A DNA stretch of 62,551 nt from Microseira wollei NIES-4236 (GCF_020521235.1 NZ_BLAY01000039.1:1-62551), one strand, 5' to 3'. Shown: positions 24,074 to 33,068, numbered from the stretch's first letter. Made by a program: numbers and translations. The notes: generated by a model not told the origin, from the sequence alone.

Positions 24074-24345
24074 AAGCTGTCAGAATGATTTATTAGATTT
24101 GACGATCGCTTCAACTACGGGAAATCCCAATCGCTTCGTGGTTGGCAGTACATGTGGAGATGTTGGGTAAGTTCGGCGATCGCTAGGGGTGGGAGCGATC
24201 GCAGCCTGACGAGTAGATCTGATTAGCCCCACAAAATATTACAATGCAACTATGCCATCTCAGAATACCCTGATTTACTGATGTAGCCGCTACAGGCATT
24301 CCCAGCAGGTTACACAATGGGTGATGAGGTCAAGGAGTATTTGCT

Positions 24346-25485
24346 ATGACACAGTTAAAGAACGATGCCACAGAATTACCAGACGAAGACATTTTAGACG
24401 AAGAAGAGAACGATCAAGAGCAATACGAAAAAGCTACGTTCCGGTATGACCCGGATAAAATTAACATTGTTACCAGGGAACCAACTATTGAACAATTACT
24501 GAGACGAATTGATGAGGAAGCGCTTGATTTAGCACCTGATTTTCAGCGTCAGGCAGATATCTGGAAGCCTGATGTTAAAAGCCGATTAATTGAATCTATT
24601 CTCATTCGCATTCCCCTACCAGCCTTTTACATCGATGCAACTAATGAAGATAAATGGTTAGTTGTAGATGGATTGCAGCGGCTATCTGCCCTCAAACACT
24701 TTATTAGCGATCGCAGCGACAAGAGGCTTAGACTAAGTGGACTAGAGTATCTTACAGACCTTGAAGGGAAAACTTACGATCAGCTGGAGCGCAGATACCA
24801 GCGTCGTATTGAAGAGACTCAGGTGACAGTTTATCTGATTGAAAAAGGCACACCTGATGAGGTAAAATACAATATTTTTAAACGAATTAACACTGGTGGA
24901 ACACCTCTATCCCCCCAAGAGTTACGCCATGCCCTCAATCCTGGTAAAGCATCCCAATTTTTAGCTAAGCTTGCTAAATCTCAAGAATTTCAGCAAGTTG
25001 TCAATCTTAGTGATTCTAAAAAGAAGCGGATGGATGACCGAGAATTTATACTTGGTTTCTTAGCTTTTACACTTACCTCTTACAAAGATTATGATGGCAA
25101 TAGAGATTCATTTTTAAGTCAAGCCTTATTTAAGGCTAATCGTCTGTCTGAAGCCGAATTAGACCAGATTGGTAATAACTTTAAAAAAGCTATGATTGCT
25201 GCGTTTGATATATTTGGTGATGATGCGTTTCGCAAACAATCTAAAAAAAGAAAGAAAAAATACCCGGTAAATAAAGCACTATTTGAATCTTGGTCAGTAA
25301 ATCTCAGTCAGCTTACCGAACAAGAACTTGAAATATTGAAAAGCAACCGGCAAAAATTGATTGATATTTTTCAAAAATATGTAGATAGCGACAAAGAATT
25401 TTTAGCCTCGATATCTCAGGCTGCCAACAAAGTAGAATATCGATTTATAACAATTGAAAAAATTATCCAGGAAGTTATAATATGA
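24346..25485 (+). CDS. DUF262 domain protein (ParB/Srx-fold, GmrS-like)
   Basis: This is the first gene of a three-gene cassette. The DUF262 motif appears as VVDGLQRLSALKHF (DGLQR at residues 108-112; the consensus is DGQQR, so one Gln is Leu). The preceding DFQRQADIW and following FKRINTGGTPLSPQELR are also family hallmarks. DUF262 domains occur in GmrSD-type modification-dependent nucleases and in SspE/BrxU-like defence proteins, where they bind nucleotide and gate activity. There is no HNH (DUF1524) nuclease domain here; the C-terminal ~130 residues are basic and helical. AAGGAG lies eight bases before the ATG. Its stop overlaps the next start (ATGA). Confidence 0.85.
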   Translation: MTQLKNDATELPDEDILDEEENDQEQYEKATFRYDPDKINIVTREPTIEQLLRRIDEEALDLAPDFQRQADIWKPDVKSRLIESILIRIPLPAFYIDATNEDKWLVVDGLQRLSALKHFISDRSDKRLRLSGLEYLTDLEGKTYDQLERRYQRRIEETQVTVYLIEKGTPDEVKYNIFKRINTGGTPLSPQELRHALNPGKASQFLAKLAKSQEFQQVVNLSDSKKKRMDDREFILGFLAFTLTSYKDYDGNRDSFLSQALFKANRLSEAELDQIGNNFKKAMIAAFDIFGDDAFRKQSKKRKKKYPVNKALFESWSVNLSQLTEQELEILKSNRQKLIDIFQKYVDSDKEFLASISQAANKVEYRFITIEKIIQEVII

Positions 25486-26627
25486 TGGGTTATTTGCGCT
25501 TGATAAATTTTAAACCTTTTACAAATCAGGTACTTCAATTTAGACCGCTAACTTTGCTTTCTGGTCTTAACAGCACTGGTAAATCTTCAGTGCTACAGTC
25601 GCTACTCCTGCTGCGTCAATCTTACCAACAGGGATTATTGCCAAATACAGGATTGGCATTGAATGGAGATTTGATTCGCATTGGTACTGCTCAAGATGCG
25701 TTTCACGAGGGAACAACAAAAGAATATCTTGGTTTTGATATTGCATGGAGTGAAAATAACATAGAGGCGAAATGGCGTTTCACGTACAACCTGGATGTAG
25801 ATGTTCGTGAAACGGTGGGTTTACTGGATGTAGATGTATTAAATATTGATGCAGAGCCAACTAATTATGATGTATATAAATCAAATATTTTTAGCCAAAA
25901 GTTTCATTACCTTCAAGCCGAACGGATTGGCTCTCGTCCATTTAATGAAATGTCAGATTATCAAGTGCGAAGACTTGGGGAAATCGGCACTAGAGGTGAG
26001 TATACAGCACACTTTCTTTTAGTACATGGGCGTAAAGTTATTCCCAATGCAAACCTCCGCTACCCGCAGGCAAAATCAATGGATTTGATAGACCAAGTTG
26101 AAGCGTGGATGAGAGAAATTAGCCCTGGTACGCGCCTAAAAATTACACCAAATTCAAGTATGGATTTGATAAGTTTGCAATACTTTTACGGAGACAGCAA
26201 TCCCTACCGTGCCACAAATGTTGGCTTTGGAATTACATACACTTTGCCGATTATTGTTGCAGTACTAGCATCCGAACCAGGTACAATGATTCTCATTGAA
26301 AATCCAGAAGCCCATCTCCACCCCAAAGGGCAAGCAAAAATGGGAGAGTTGTTGGCACTTGCAGCTAGCTGTGGTGTTCAAGTTGTCATAGAAACCCATA
26401 GCGACCATGTTTTGAATGGGATTCGTCTTGCTGTTCATGGCGGTAAACTTGACCATAAAGATGTTCAGTTACACTACTTCCAGCGCTATGAAAAACAAGG
26501 GCAAGTATTCACAGAAGTAGTGTCACCACGCATCGATCGCAATGGGAGAATTGATGAATGGCCTGATGGCTTCTTTGATCAGTGGGAAAAGAGTTTAATT
26601 ACCTTACTCAAACCAAGGGATGTGTAG
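25482..26627 (+). CDS. DUF3696-type AAA ATPase (SMC/OLD-like)
   Basis: At 381 residues this is an ABC/SMC-class ATPase without a long coiled coil. Walker A GLNSTGKSS is at 28-36. The family segment NVGFGITYTLPII is at 246-258, where the signature motif is expected. Walker B and the following region ILIENPEAHLHP end at 281, and ETHSDH (304-309) is the His-containing switch. The C-terminus has the DUF3696 pattern GRIDEWPDGFFDQWEKSL. There is no TOPRIM domain, unlike full OLD nucleases. It overlaps the DUF262 gene by four bases and is followed by gene three after three bases, so the products probably act together. Confidence 0.88.
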   Translation: MMGYLRLINFKPFTNQVLQFRPLTLLSGLNSTGKSSVLQSLLLLRQSYQQGLLPNTGLALNGDLIRIGTAQDAFHEGTTKEYLGFDIAWSENNIEAKWRFTYNLDVDVRETVGLLDVDVLNIDAEPTNYDVYKSNIFSQKFHYLQAERIGSRPFNEMSDYQVRRLGEIGTRGEYTAHFLLVHGRKVIPNANLRYPQAKSMDLIDQVEAWMREISPGTRLKITPNSSMDLISLQYFYGDSNPYRATNVGFGITYTLPIIVAVLASEPGTMILIENPEAHLHPKGQAKMGELLALAASCGVQVVIETHSDHVLNGIRLAVHGGKLDHKDVQLHYFQRYEKQGQVFTEVVSPRIDRNGRIDEWPDGFFDQWEKSLITLLKPRDV

Positions 26628-26630
26628 CAC

Positions 26631-27569
26631 ATGGACTTGGAGATGGTATTGAATGAACTGTCTTTGCGAGCTGTTGCTAATAATATTCAAACAGCAAGAC
26701 AAAGGATGTCTGATTTAATTGCTACAGCGCGATATGCAGCAGAACTGGGTGTAAAGCCAATAATTCGTACCCATAGTCAGTTTTACGCTACTTTACTTGC
26801 AGATAATTATTCTTTGTCTAATTGGGTTGTAGATCGAAGTGTAGATCGGGACGAACAACGATTTATTCTCACAGCAGCAAAGACTCCTTTCCTCGCCGAT
26901 GTTCAAAATTCTGAGATTGAAAATAGAAACCTACTTTCTGAATTTTACTATGAACAGGAATTAAGTGAAGGTCTGGGTATTGCTTATCTGCTAGAAACAT
27001 TGGCGCTGAGTTTGGCATCGGAGCAATGCTGGGATTGCGATCGCCTAAATTTGGCACTCAGACAAATTGATGAAAGTGGAGAAGTCATTGATGAAATTGT
27101 AGAAATTGTACACGCTAGTTGTACCGCTCATGTGCAAGCACATGCTGATTGGATAAAAAACCGTATTCGCACAGGAGTTCGCGATGGATTGGAACTATGG
27201 GATCGCAAAGAAGTGTTATTCCCCAACCTGGAATTCTGCGATGGGGTTTGCAAGCAAATGCAAAGTCTTGGCAGGGGCAATCCGATGCTAAGACAGGTGG
27301 TGAAACGCTTGTTTGAACTTGAGGACTACTGTAAAACTTGGACAGAGGGAGCATTGGATTTAGACAGTATTCCTAGCAAAGCATCTCCAGAGAGTGATTC
27401 AAGGCTAAAACAGTTCAAAGAACAACTAACGTTTCTATGTCCTGATGGTCAAGAACGGCTCTTTAGTTTACACGTCCGCATGACACCGGGAGCTTGGCGG
27501 CTTCATTTTTTTGCAGAACAAGCTCTAGGAAAGATAATTATTGGGTACATTGGTCTGAAAATCCAATAA
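26631..27569 (+). CDS. Unrecognised 312-aa protein, third gene of the cassette
   Basis: I do not recognise this family. It starts three bases after the ATPase stop. The N-terminal 90 residues are mixed alpha/beta (ATARYAAELGVKPIIRTHS). The middle is helical and acidic, with a CWDCDRLNL segment. The C-terminal ~40 residues contain FSLHVRMTPGAWRLHFF and end KIIIGYIGLKIQ, a beta-rich pattern faintly like the last strands of RelE/ParE-type toxins. No catalytic motif is obvious. By position it is the likely effector of the cassette, but this is inference. The gene ends next to a truncated toxin gene. Confidence 0.6.
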   Translation: MDLEMVLNELSLRAVANNIQTARQRMSDLIATARYAAELGVKPIIRTHSQFYATLLADNYSLSNWVVDRSVDRDEQRFILTAAKTPFLADVQNSEIENRNLLSEFYYEQELSEGLGIAYLLETLALSLASEQCWDCDRLNLALRQIDESGEVIDEIVEIVHASCTAHVQAHADWIKNRIRTGVRDGLELWDRKEVLFPNLEFCDGVCKQMQSLGRGNPMLRQVVKRLFELEDYCKTWTEGALDLDSIPSKASPESDSRLKQFKEQLTFLCPDGQERLFSLHVRMTPGAWRLHFFAEQALGKIIIGYIGLKIQ

Positions 27570-27570
27570 T

Positions 27571-27612
27571 GCCTTGATATACAAAGACATTAGTATCTAG
27601 CAAGACTTTCAC
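27571..27612 (-). pseudogene. Truncated PIN-domain (VapC-type) toxin start
   Basis: On the minus strand, GTG at 27612 begins MKVLLDTNVFVYQG, the N-terminal strand and first catalytic Asp of a PIN nuclease. The GTG overlaps the stop (TGA) of the upstream antitoxin-like frame, as in real toxin-antitoxin pairs. After about 14 codons similarity stops, at the end of the cassette's third gene. The rest of the toxin has been lost or replaced. Confidence 0.65.
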
Positions 27613-27881
27613 AGATTATGTTTCTGCTTTAAGTATTCCCATTTAGCCTCGTCTGGGTCAAAATTAGGTGGGGCTGGCTGTGTTTTCTCAAACAAATCTT
27701 GGAAAGCTTTGATTCTGGTGCGAGGTTGTCTTTTAGGTGTGGCATCTTCTGCGTCACTTTTCGCGGCTGTATCGTTATCAACTGTCTCAACTACCTGCAA
27801 AACGATGATTTCCACTTCTCCGGGTGGGATGTTAACGGGGGAGGCGATCGCTAAGTTACCCGCTTCATCAACTATTGCCCA
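27609..27881 (-). pseudogene. Antitoxin-like gene, start lost
   Basis: The minus-strand frame from about 27881 reads WAIVDEAGNLAIASPVNIPP, then GEVEIIVLQVVE, a charged linker and RTRIKAFQDLFEKTQPAPP, ending with EAKWEYLKQKHNL. This is typical of cyanobacterial antitoxins encoded in front of PIN toxins. No start codon lies in frame before VDEAG; a stop sits just upstream of WAIV. Only a GTG at 27815 could start a 68-residue remnant. The gene is therefore 5'-truncated or frameshifted. Confidence 0.6.
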
Positions 27882-27991
27882 TAATATTTCTCAATTCGCT
27901 CTGCTTCTAGATTATGCCGCGCTAGCATTTGTTGGCTGTCACCCCTGATCAAAGTGCGTCCAAGGGAGATTAAGATACCATGAAGTTATGC

Positions 27992-28020
27992 GATATGCCG
28001 ACCGCACGCGAAGCTCTCGC
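27992..28020. repeat. 29-bp inverted repeat, left copy
   Basis: GATATGCCGACCGCACGCGA plus AGCTCTCGC is the exact reverse complement of 29367-29395. The pair encloses the M48 peptidase gene. The core GCATGCGGTC-like sequence (GCGTGCGGTCGGCAT) is, from memory, a frequent intergenic repeat in cyanobacteria. Confidence 0.85.
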
Positions 28021-28056
28021 ACACCTGTCACCAGTCTCCGTCACCCTCAAGCCGTC

Positions 28057-28171
28057 ACCCTCAAGGGTGCGGCTATACAAACCAAGTCCGCCTGCGCGGA
28101 CTATAAAATCAACGGCTTTAAAGCCTGCGTAGGCAGGCTTTGTTTGTATAGCCCTACCCTTCAAGGGTAGG
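28057..28171. repeat. Symmetrical hairpin repeat, copy 1
   Basis: The order is: hairpin ACCCTCAAGGGT, GGCTATACAAACCAAG, a CCGCC...GCGG stem, a spacer, GGCAGGCTTTGTTTGTATAG, and hairpin TACCCTTCAAGGGTA. Left and right halves are inverted copies. The same architecture recurs at 34673-34784. Confidence 0.75.
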
Positions 28172-28209
28172 TCTTGCGATCGCCCCCATCCCATTCAATC
28201 ATTGTCACC

Positions 28210-29181
28210 ATGCCCACCTACACCGGAATCGCCAGCAACGCCTTTCGTCACCCCCTAGATTTGGAAGCCGAACAAAGCTTACGCAACTTACCCGGCTTCG
28301 ATCTCGTCACGCGCAAATTTGTCGAATTTCTCTACGAACGTCCCCAATTTGTCTTTCACATGGGCAACAGCATTCAAGTGGGGCCGCGTCAATATTCTAC
28401 CCTTTATCAAATGTTTCGCGAATGCGTGCGGGATTTAGATATCTACCCGGAACCGTCTTTATTTGTCAGTCAATATCCCATCTCAAACGCTTATGCTTTG
28501 GGTCAAGAACAACCTTCGATCGTTCTCAATTCTGGCTTATTAGACTTAATGGATGAAAGAGAACTGCGTTCGGTAATTGCCCACGAATTAGGCCACATCA
28601 AATGCGGTCACACAACTTTAACTCAAATGGCAATTTGGGCGATTAGTACCGCTTCTTTAATTGGTGAACTGACTCTGGGATTGGGAAATGTCATCGGCAG
28701 CGGTTTAGTTTTTGCCTTTTATGAGTGGAAGCGCAAAGCCGAATTATCTGCGGATCGGGCGGCTTTATTAGTCTTGGATGACATCAATCCCGTCATGAGT
28801 GGGATGATGAAATTAGCGGGCGGTAGCAGTAAATATGCCAACGAATGCAGCTTAGAAGAATTTATCCGTCAATCGGAAAGGTATCAAGAACTCGACCGAG
28901 AAGAACTCAATCAAGTTTATAAATTTCTGCTCTATAATAACTTGGCTCAAGGTGTATTTCTCAGCCATCCTTTTTTAGTCGAACGCATTGGTCACTTGCG
29001 TCAGTGGTCAACTTCAGAAGCATACCGCCAAATTCGCAACGGTAATTATAAACGCTCCGCCGCAGAGGGATCGGTTGAAGTTGAAGCTAAAACCCCCAAC
29101 AACCAAGTTAACGATTTGCGACGACAAATTGAAGAATTGCAACAAGAAATTGACAGAATTAAAAAGAATAAATCCAATTAA
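28210..29181 (+). CDS. M48 family metallopeptidase
   Basis: This is a zinc protease of the HtpX/Ste24-like M48 family. I start at MPTYTGIASNAF (28210); the frame extends 12 codons further up into the hairpin repeat. HELGH is at residues 125-129, and the third zinc ligand region is KAELSADRAALL. Hydrophobic stretches around 140-180 suggest one or two membrane-associated helices. The C-terminal ~40 residues form a coiled coil (NDLRRQIEELQQEIDRI). Cyanobacterial members may degrade membrane proteins; the target is unknown. Confidence 0.88.
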   Translation: MPTYTGIASNAFRHPLDLEAEQSLRNLPGFDLVTRKFVEFLYERPQFVFHMGNSIQVGPRQYSTLYQMFRECVRDLDIYPEPSLFVSQYPISNAYALGQEQPSIVLNSGLLDLMDERELRSVIAHELGHIKCGHTTLTQMAIWAISTASLIGELTLGLGNVIGSGLVFAFYEWKRKAELSADRAALLVLDDINPVMSGMMKLAGGSSKYANECSLEEFIRQSERYQELDREELNQVYKFLLYNNLAQGVFLSHPFLVERIGHLRQWSTSEAYRQIRNGNYKRSAAEGSVEVEAKTPNNQVNDLRRQIEELQQEIDRIKKNKSN

Positions 29182-29210
29182 CGTAAGTTGCTAGTGATAA
29201 AATTCGGCAT

Positions 29211-29239
29211 TGCTAATTGCTAATTGCTAATTGCTAATA
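29211..29239. repeat. Heptamer tandem repeat (GCTAATT)
   Basis: About four head-to-tail copies of GCTAATT; CATTAGC heptamers follow at 29257-29284. They lie between the M48 gene and the right 29-bp inverted repeat. Confidence 0.75.
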
Positions 29240-29366
29240 TAAGATTTTTACTGACATTAGCCATTAGCGATTAGCCATTAGCCGCTGTTTGCGAGATAAC
29301 TAGCAACTTGGGTTAATTAACGAACTATGCTGTGAAACAGTAATGAGAGGGAGAAAATTAGTAACT

Positions 29367-29395
29367 GCGAGAGCTTCGCGTGCGGTCGGCATATC
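29367..29395. repeat. 29-bp inverted repeat, right copy
   Basis: This is the exact reverse complement of 27992-28020. It ends two bases before the ATG of the MuiA-like gene, so it occupies that gene's ribosome binding region. Confidence 0.85.
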
Positions 29396-29397
29396 CC

Positions 29398-31011
29398 ATG
29401 AACCCAGAAACCTCTTTTCCAGCCAGTCAGTCGATAGTCGCTCCCATAGCAGAAGTGACGGTTTATACAAATCAAGCCTTAGTAACTCGGCGCGGTATGG
29501 TGTCGCTGACTGGTTATGAGCGCGAATTAATCGTTTCTGAATTGCCGTTAACCCTCCAGACGGACTCGGTACGCGCCAAAGTTAGCGGTAGCGTCCCGGT
29601 GAAATTATTGGGCGTGCGAACCGAAAAAGTTTTTGCTTCTGAAACCTTTGCCAAGCGCGTCGTCCAGATAAGCCAGCAAATTCGGCAGTTAGAAGAACAA
29701 CAGCGCCACCTGCGGGATATACTGACATCGGTGGGACTGCAACGGGATTTTGTCCGAGGTTTGGGGGAAAAGTCGGTCGAACGTTATTCGGGATTAAATA
29801 GCCCAGAAAAAATTAGTTTGAATGAGATTGAGGAGTTCCTAAACTTTTTGGGACAGCAGCACGGGGAATATGCTAAAACAATTGCCCAGCGGGAAAGGGA
29901 ACAACAAGAAATCGACAGACAATTAGAAGCATTGCGCCAGCAGCGACAGCAAATGGTGCAACCTGCTTATAAGGACACCTTGAGCAGTTACAAGATCGTT
30001 GTTACTGTAGAGCCTGCTAATGCTCTTGATTTCGAGTTAGAAGTATCTTACCTAGTCAATCGAGCCATTTGGACTCCCGTATACGATTTGCGGACTAGCA
30101 GCGGCAGTAAACGGGTAAATTTAAGATATTTAGCCGAAGTTAGGCAAAAAACGGGGGAAGATTGGATGGGTGTTGCTTTGAAACTTTCTACCGCCAAACC
30201 AGCGCTGACAACGCTGCCTCCCAAGCTGAAACCCTGGTATATTGACAGCTTGGATGCGACTCCAGCACCGGCGCTGGATTTGAGAGAGGATACAGATTTC
30301 GCCGAGTTAGAAGCGCTGTTGGCAGATGAAACCGATGCGGTTAAGAAACAAAATGTAGTAGAAACGCAGAAAGTCGTCAGTTCATCGGGTAGCGTTGTGA
30401 CATTCTGCGTTGATGGGGGGTGCAATATTCCTGCCGATGCGGCGGCGCATAAAGTCGTCATTTTTAGCCAAGATTATCCTTGTCGCACCGAGTACGTCGC
30501 GGTGCCGCGATTATTTAGCTTTGCCTATCTTGAAGCTACGGTAAAGAATAACGTGCTGGGGGTGACGCTGCTACCGGGTAAGGCGAATATTTTCCGCAAT
30601 AATACCCTGGTAGGGACGACCCAGCTAGAGAAAGTTGCACCAGGAGAAGAGTTTAAGCTGAATTTAGGAGTGGATGAGGGTTTGAAAGTTGAGCGCGAAT
30701 TAGTTGAACGGGAGGTAGAACTGATGGGGAATTATCGCCGCACCACCTATGGTTATAGATTGGCAGTTACCAATTTACGCGCTCGCGCGACTACCATAAG
30801 ACTAATCGAACAATTGCCCGTGAGCCGCAACGAGCAAATTAAAGTCCACCTCAAATCCACCAATCCCCCAATTGGGCTGGGTCAGATGGGTCAGTTAGAA
30901 TGGTTGCTGGCGCTGCAACGTCAATCCAGAGGCAAGCATAAACGGGAACTATACTATCAGTTTACCGTTGAGCATCCCGCCGATTTAACTGTGGTAAGTT
31001 TGGATATTTAG
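29398..31011 (+). CDS. Mucoidy inhibitor MuiA family protein
   Basis: The family has an N-terminal DUF4140 domain and a C-terminal DUF4139 domain. Here the N-terminal block AEVTVYTNQALVTRRG and the C-terminal block SYLVNRAIWTPVYDLR are both clear, joined by coiled coils (about 85-190). Start at MNPETSFPAS; 537 residues. No signal peptide is seen. In enteric bacteria the namesake suppresses mucoidy; the biochemical role is unknown. The region just before the start is a 29-bp repeat, so no normal ribosome binding site is visible. Confidence 0.85.
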   Translation: MNPETSFPASQSIVAPIAEVTVYTNQALVTRRGMVSLTGYERELIVSELPLTLQTDSVRAKVSGSVPVKLLGVRTEKVFASETFAKRVVQISQQIRQLEEQQRHLRDILTSVGLQRDFVRGLGEKSVERYSGLNSPEKISLNEIEEFLNFLGQQHGEYAKTIAQREREQQEIDRQLEALRQQRQQMVQPAYKDTLSSYKIVVTVEPANALDFELEVSYLVNRAIWTPVYDLRTSSGSKRVNLRYLAEVRQKTGEDWMGVALKLSTAKPALTTLPPKLKPWYIDSLDATPAPALDLREDTDFAELEALLADETDAVKKQNVVETQKVVSSSGSVVTFCVDGGCNIPADAAAHKVVIFSQDYPCRTEYVAVPRLFSFAYLEATVKNNVLGVTLLPGKANIFRNNTLVGTTQLEKVAPGEEFKLNLGVDEGLKVERELVEREVELMGNYRRTTYGYRLAVTNLRARATTIRLIEQLPVSRNEQIKVHLKSTNPPIGLGQMGQLEWLLALQRQSRGKHKRELYYQFTVEHPADLTVVSLDI

Positions 31012-31151
31012 CCGTTGTTTGTAAAGATAACATAAAAACATTAGCGGCTGGGGGTCCAAACCAGGATACTGCTGTATTATGTGAGTTAAATTACTATTAG
31101 AGAAGAATCTATTGGCCCTCAAATCGTTCATCAAAAAATAAATGGTAAAAG

Positions 31152-32375
31152 ATGGATACTAGAAACACGACAATCCTAGTGGTAGATGATGAACCCAATA
31201 ACCTGCGGGTTCTATCCACAATATTGAATAAACGGGGTTACAAAGTCCAAAAAGCCATTTGCGGCAACCTGGCTTTAAAGGCAGCGCTCGCGTCTCCCCC
31301 CGATTTGATTTTGCTCGATATCATCATGCCAAAAATTAATGGGTATGAAGTTTGTAAGCAATTAAAATCAATAGATAATACTCGAGAAATACCCGTAATT
31401 TTTCTGAGCGCTTTAGACCAAACAACCGATAAAGTCAAAGCATTTGAATTAGGTGGAGTAGATTACATTACTAAACCATTTCAAGTCGAAGAAGTATTAG
31501 CGAGGATTGAGAATCAACTAACGATCAGGAACCTGCAAAATAAACTCCAGAAACAAAACGATCGCTTGCAACGGGAAATAGAAGCCCGCAAGCAGGCAGA
31601 ACACAAAAAAGATGAACTGATTTCCATCGTCAGCCACGAATTACGCACACCTTTGGCTTGTATAAAGACTGCGTTAGAGCTTTTGAGTACGGGGCATTAT
31701 GGCGTTCTGGAAGCGAAGGGACATCAATTTATAGACATTGCGCTGACGAATAGCGATCGCTTGTTACGCCTGCTCAACGACCTTCTGGACTTGGAACGCA
31801 TCGAAGCAGGCATAGATTTGACATCCAGAGAAAACTGCAATATTGCCGATTTGATGGAGCAGGCGGCAGATAGTTTGCAAGCAATGTCTGAACAAGCTGA
31901 GGTGAAGGTATCGCTTTCCACCATCCCCGTAAAGCGATACGTCAACCCAGACCATATCATCCAAGTGCTAACCAATTTACTCAGTAATGCGATTAAATTT
32001 TCAACCCCAGGTAGTACAGTCTGGCTAACAGCGGAATTGCCAGAAACTGGGGATGTGGAAGCGGGATCTAATCCCCAGTTACAAAGCTTACTAATCAAAG
32101 TAAAAGATCGAGGACGGGGCATTCCATCGGATAAACTCGAATCAATTTTTGGTCGCTTCAAGCAAGTCTATCCTTCCGACGCACACCAGAAAGGCGGTTA
32201 TGGGCTTGGTTTAGCGATCTGCCGCAGTATCATTGAGCAGTATGGCGGAAAAATTTGGGTTGAAAGTAGTCTGGGTGGAGGCAGTACTTTCTACTTTACC
32301 TTGCCAGATTTGCCACCCAATTACCCTGAATTTTATGAAGGATCTGAGCGAGCGATAGATTTGGCGGCAAGGTGA
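31152..32375 (+). CDS. Hybrid response regulator-histidine kinase
   Basis: The order is receiver, coiled coil, HisKA, HATPase. The receiver has DDE at 12-14, phospho-acceptor Asp56, Ser86 and Lys108, all intact. The phosphorylatable His162 lies in SIVSHELRTPLACIKT. The ATPase part shows the N box (NLLSNAIKFS), DRGRGIPSDK and GYGLGLAICRSI. No sensor or membrane domain is present, so it is a cytoplasmic kinase whose input is its own receiver. It is monocistronic and related in its receiver to the pseudo-receiver at 42454. Confidence 0.93.
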   Translation: MDTRNTTILVVDDEPNNLRVLSTILNKRGYKVQKAICGNLALKAALASPPDLILLDIIMPKINGYEVCKQLKSIDNTREIPVIFLSALDQTTDKVKAFELGGVDYITKPFQVEEVLARIENQLTIRNLQNKLQKQNDRLQREIEARKQAEHKKDELISIVSHELRTPLACIKTALELLSTGHYGVLEAKGHQFIDIALTNSDRLLRLLNDLLDLERIEAGIDLTSRENCNIADLMEQAADSLQAMSEQAEVKVSLSTIPVKRYVNPDHIIQVLTNLLSNAIKFSTPGSTVWLTAELPETGDVEAGSNPQLQSLLIKVKDRGRGIPSDKLESIFGRFKQVYPSDAHQKGGYGLGLAICRSIIEQYGGKIWVESSLGGGSTFYFTLPDLPPNYPEFYEGSERAIDLAAR

Positions 32376-32389
32376 ATAGGGAATAACAT

Positions 32390-32824
32390 TTAGCTTGCAC
32401 TTGTTGGCGAAGTTGGTTCGGTATATTCGCAAAAAATGCCGAGCCCGACTTTGAGAATATATAAAATGATAATAGTAGCGATCGCTGGATTAATCGGCAA
32501 CGTTGTAATCTGAGACAAACTCACGACCAACGTAGTCAATAAAGCCGCGTTTCCTGGATTTTTAAGATATTCGTTGAGAATCGCCCGAAAACCCTCGTGA
32601 CCGCAAAGTTCATCCCGCATAACTTTCAGCGTCACTTGCCAGATAGATTTTTGAGCTTCGAGTGGTTCGATTCCGTTTGCTTGGGTCCACAACTCCTCGA
32701 AAGTCGTGTCGAGTCTGCCGTTGTGTTTTTTGAGCAGTTCCATTGCTTCGTCAGCGGGGGGATAATCGTGCAAGAGTTCTTGCATTTCGTCAATTTCTGT
32801 GAAATTTAAGAGGATGGGGTTCAT
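32390..32824 (-). CDS. Hypothetical protein with C-terminal membrane segment
   Basis: The 144-residue protein has an unrecognised helical domain with acidic patches (DEAMELLKKHNGRLDTTFEE) and one or two hydrophobic segments near the C-terminus (about 93-135). It is convergent with the hybrid kinase, with 14 bases between them. The domain arrangement recalls small cyanobacterial effector-associated proteins, but I cannot assign it. Confidence 0.6.
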   Translation of the reverse strand: MNPILLNFTEIDEMQELLHDYPPADEAMELLKKHNGRLDTTFEELWTQANGIEPLEAQKSIWQVTLKVMRDELCGHEGFRAILNEYLKNPGNAALLTTLVVSLSQITTLPINPAIATIIILYILKVGLGIFCEYTEPTSPTSAS

Positions 32825-32930
32825 AGGTTTTTTGGGGTGAGGATGGAAGACTTCGCTTCTTTATTCCATCGTAATTAAAAGCTGAAGAAATAGGCAAATT
32901 TAATCGTGCCATGCTGTAAAAAGCTGCGCC

Positions 32931-32960
32931 AGAAAGCGGGTTTAGAAAAACCCGCTTTCT
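32931..32960. repeat. Strong hairpin upstream of lysS
   Basis: AGAAAGCGGGTTT (32931-32943) and AAACCCGCTTTCT (32948-32960) form a perfect 13-bp stem with a four-base loop, followed by TTCC. Variants of the inner AACCGGGTTTC motif occur in other gaps (about 34616, 42054, 61365), so it may be a dispersed repeat rather than a dedicated terminator. Confidence 0.7.
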
Positions 32961-33068
32961 TTCCGTCAATTTTTGCCAGAACCTTTATAATAGAAACTTG
33001 CCATCGGCCTATGCTTAAATTAAATTCAGCATCAGGGCGCAAAGCGATCGCTTATAAAAAATATCACC

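Noticed and set aside
32931-32960. Dedicated intrinsic terminator
   Set aside because: The stem is good but the T-run is short, and the same AACCGGGTTTC core recurs elsewhere, so it is annotated as a repeat.
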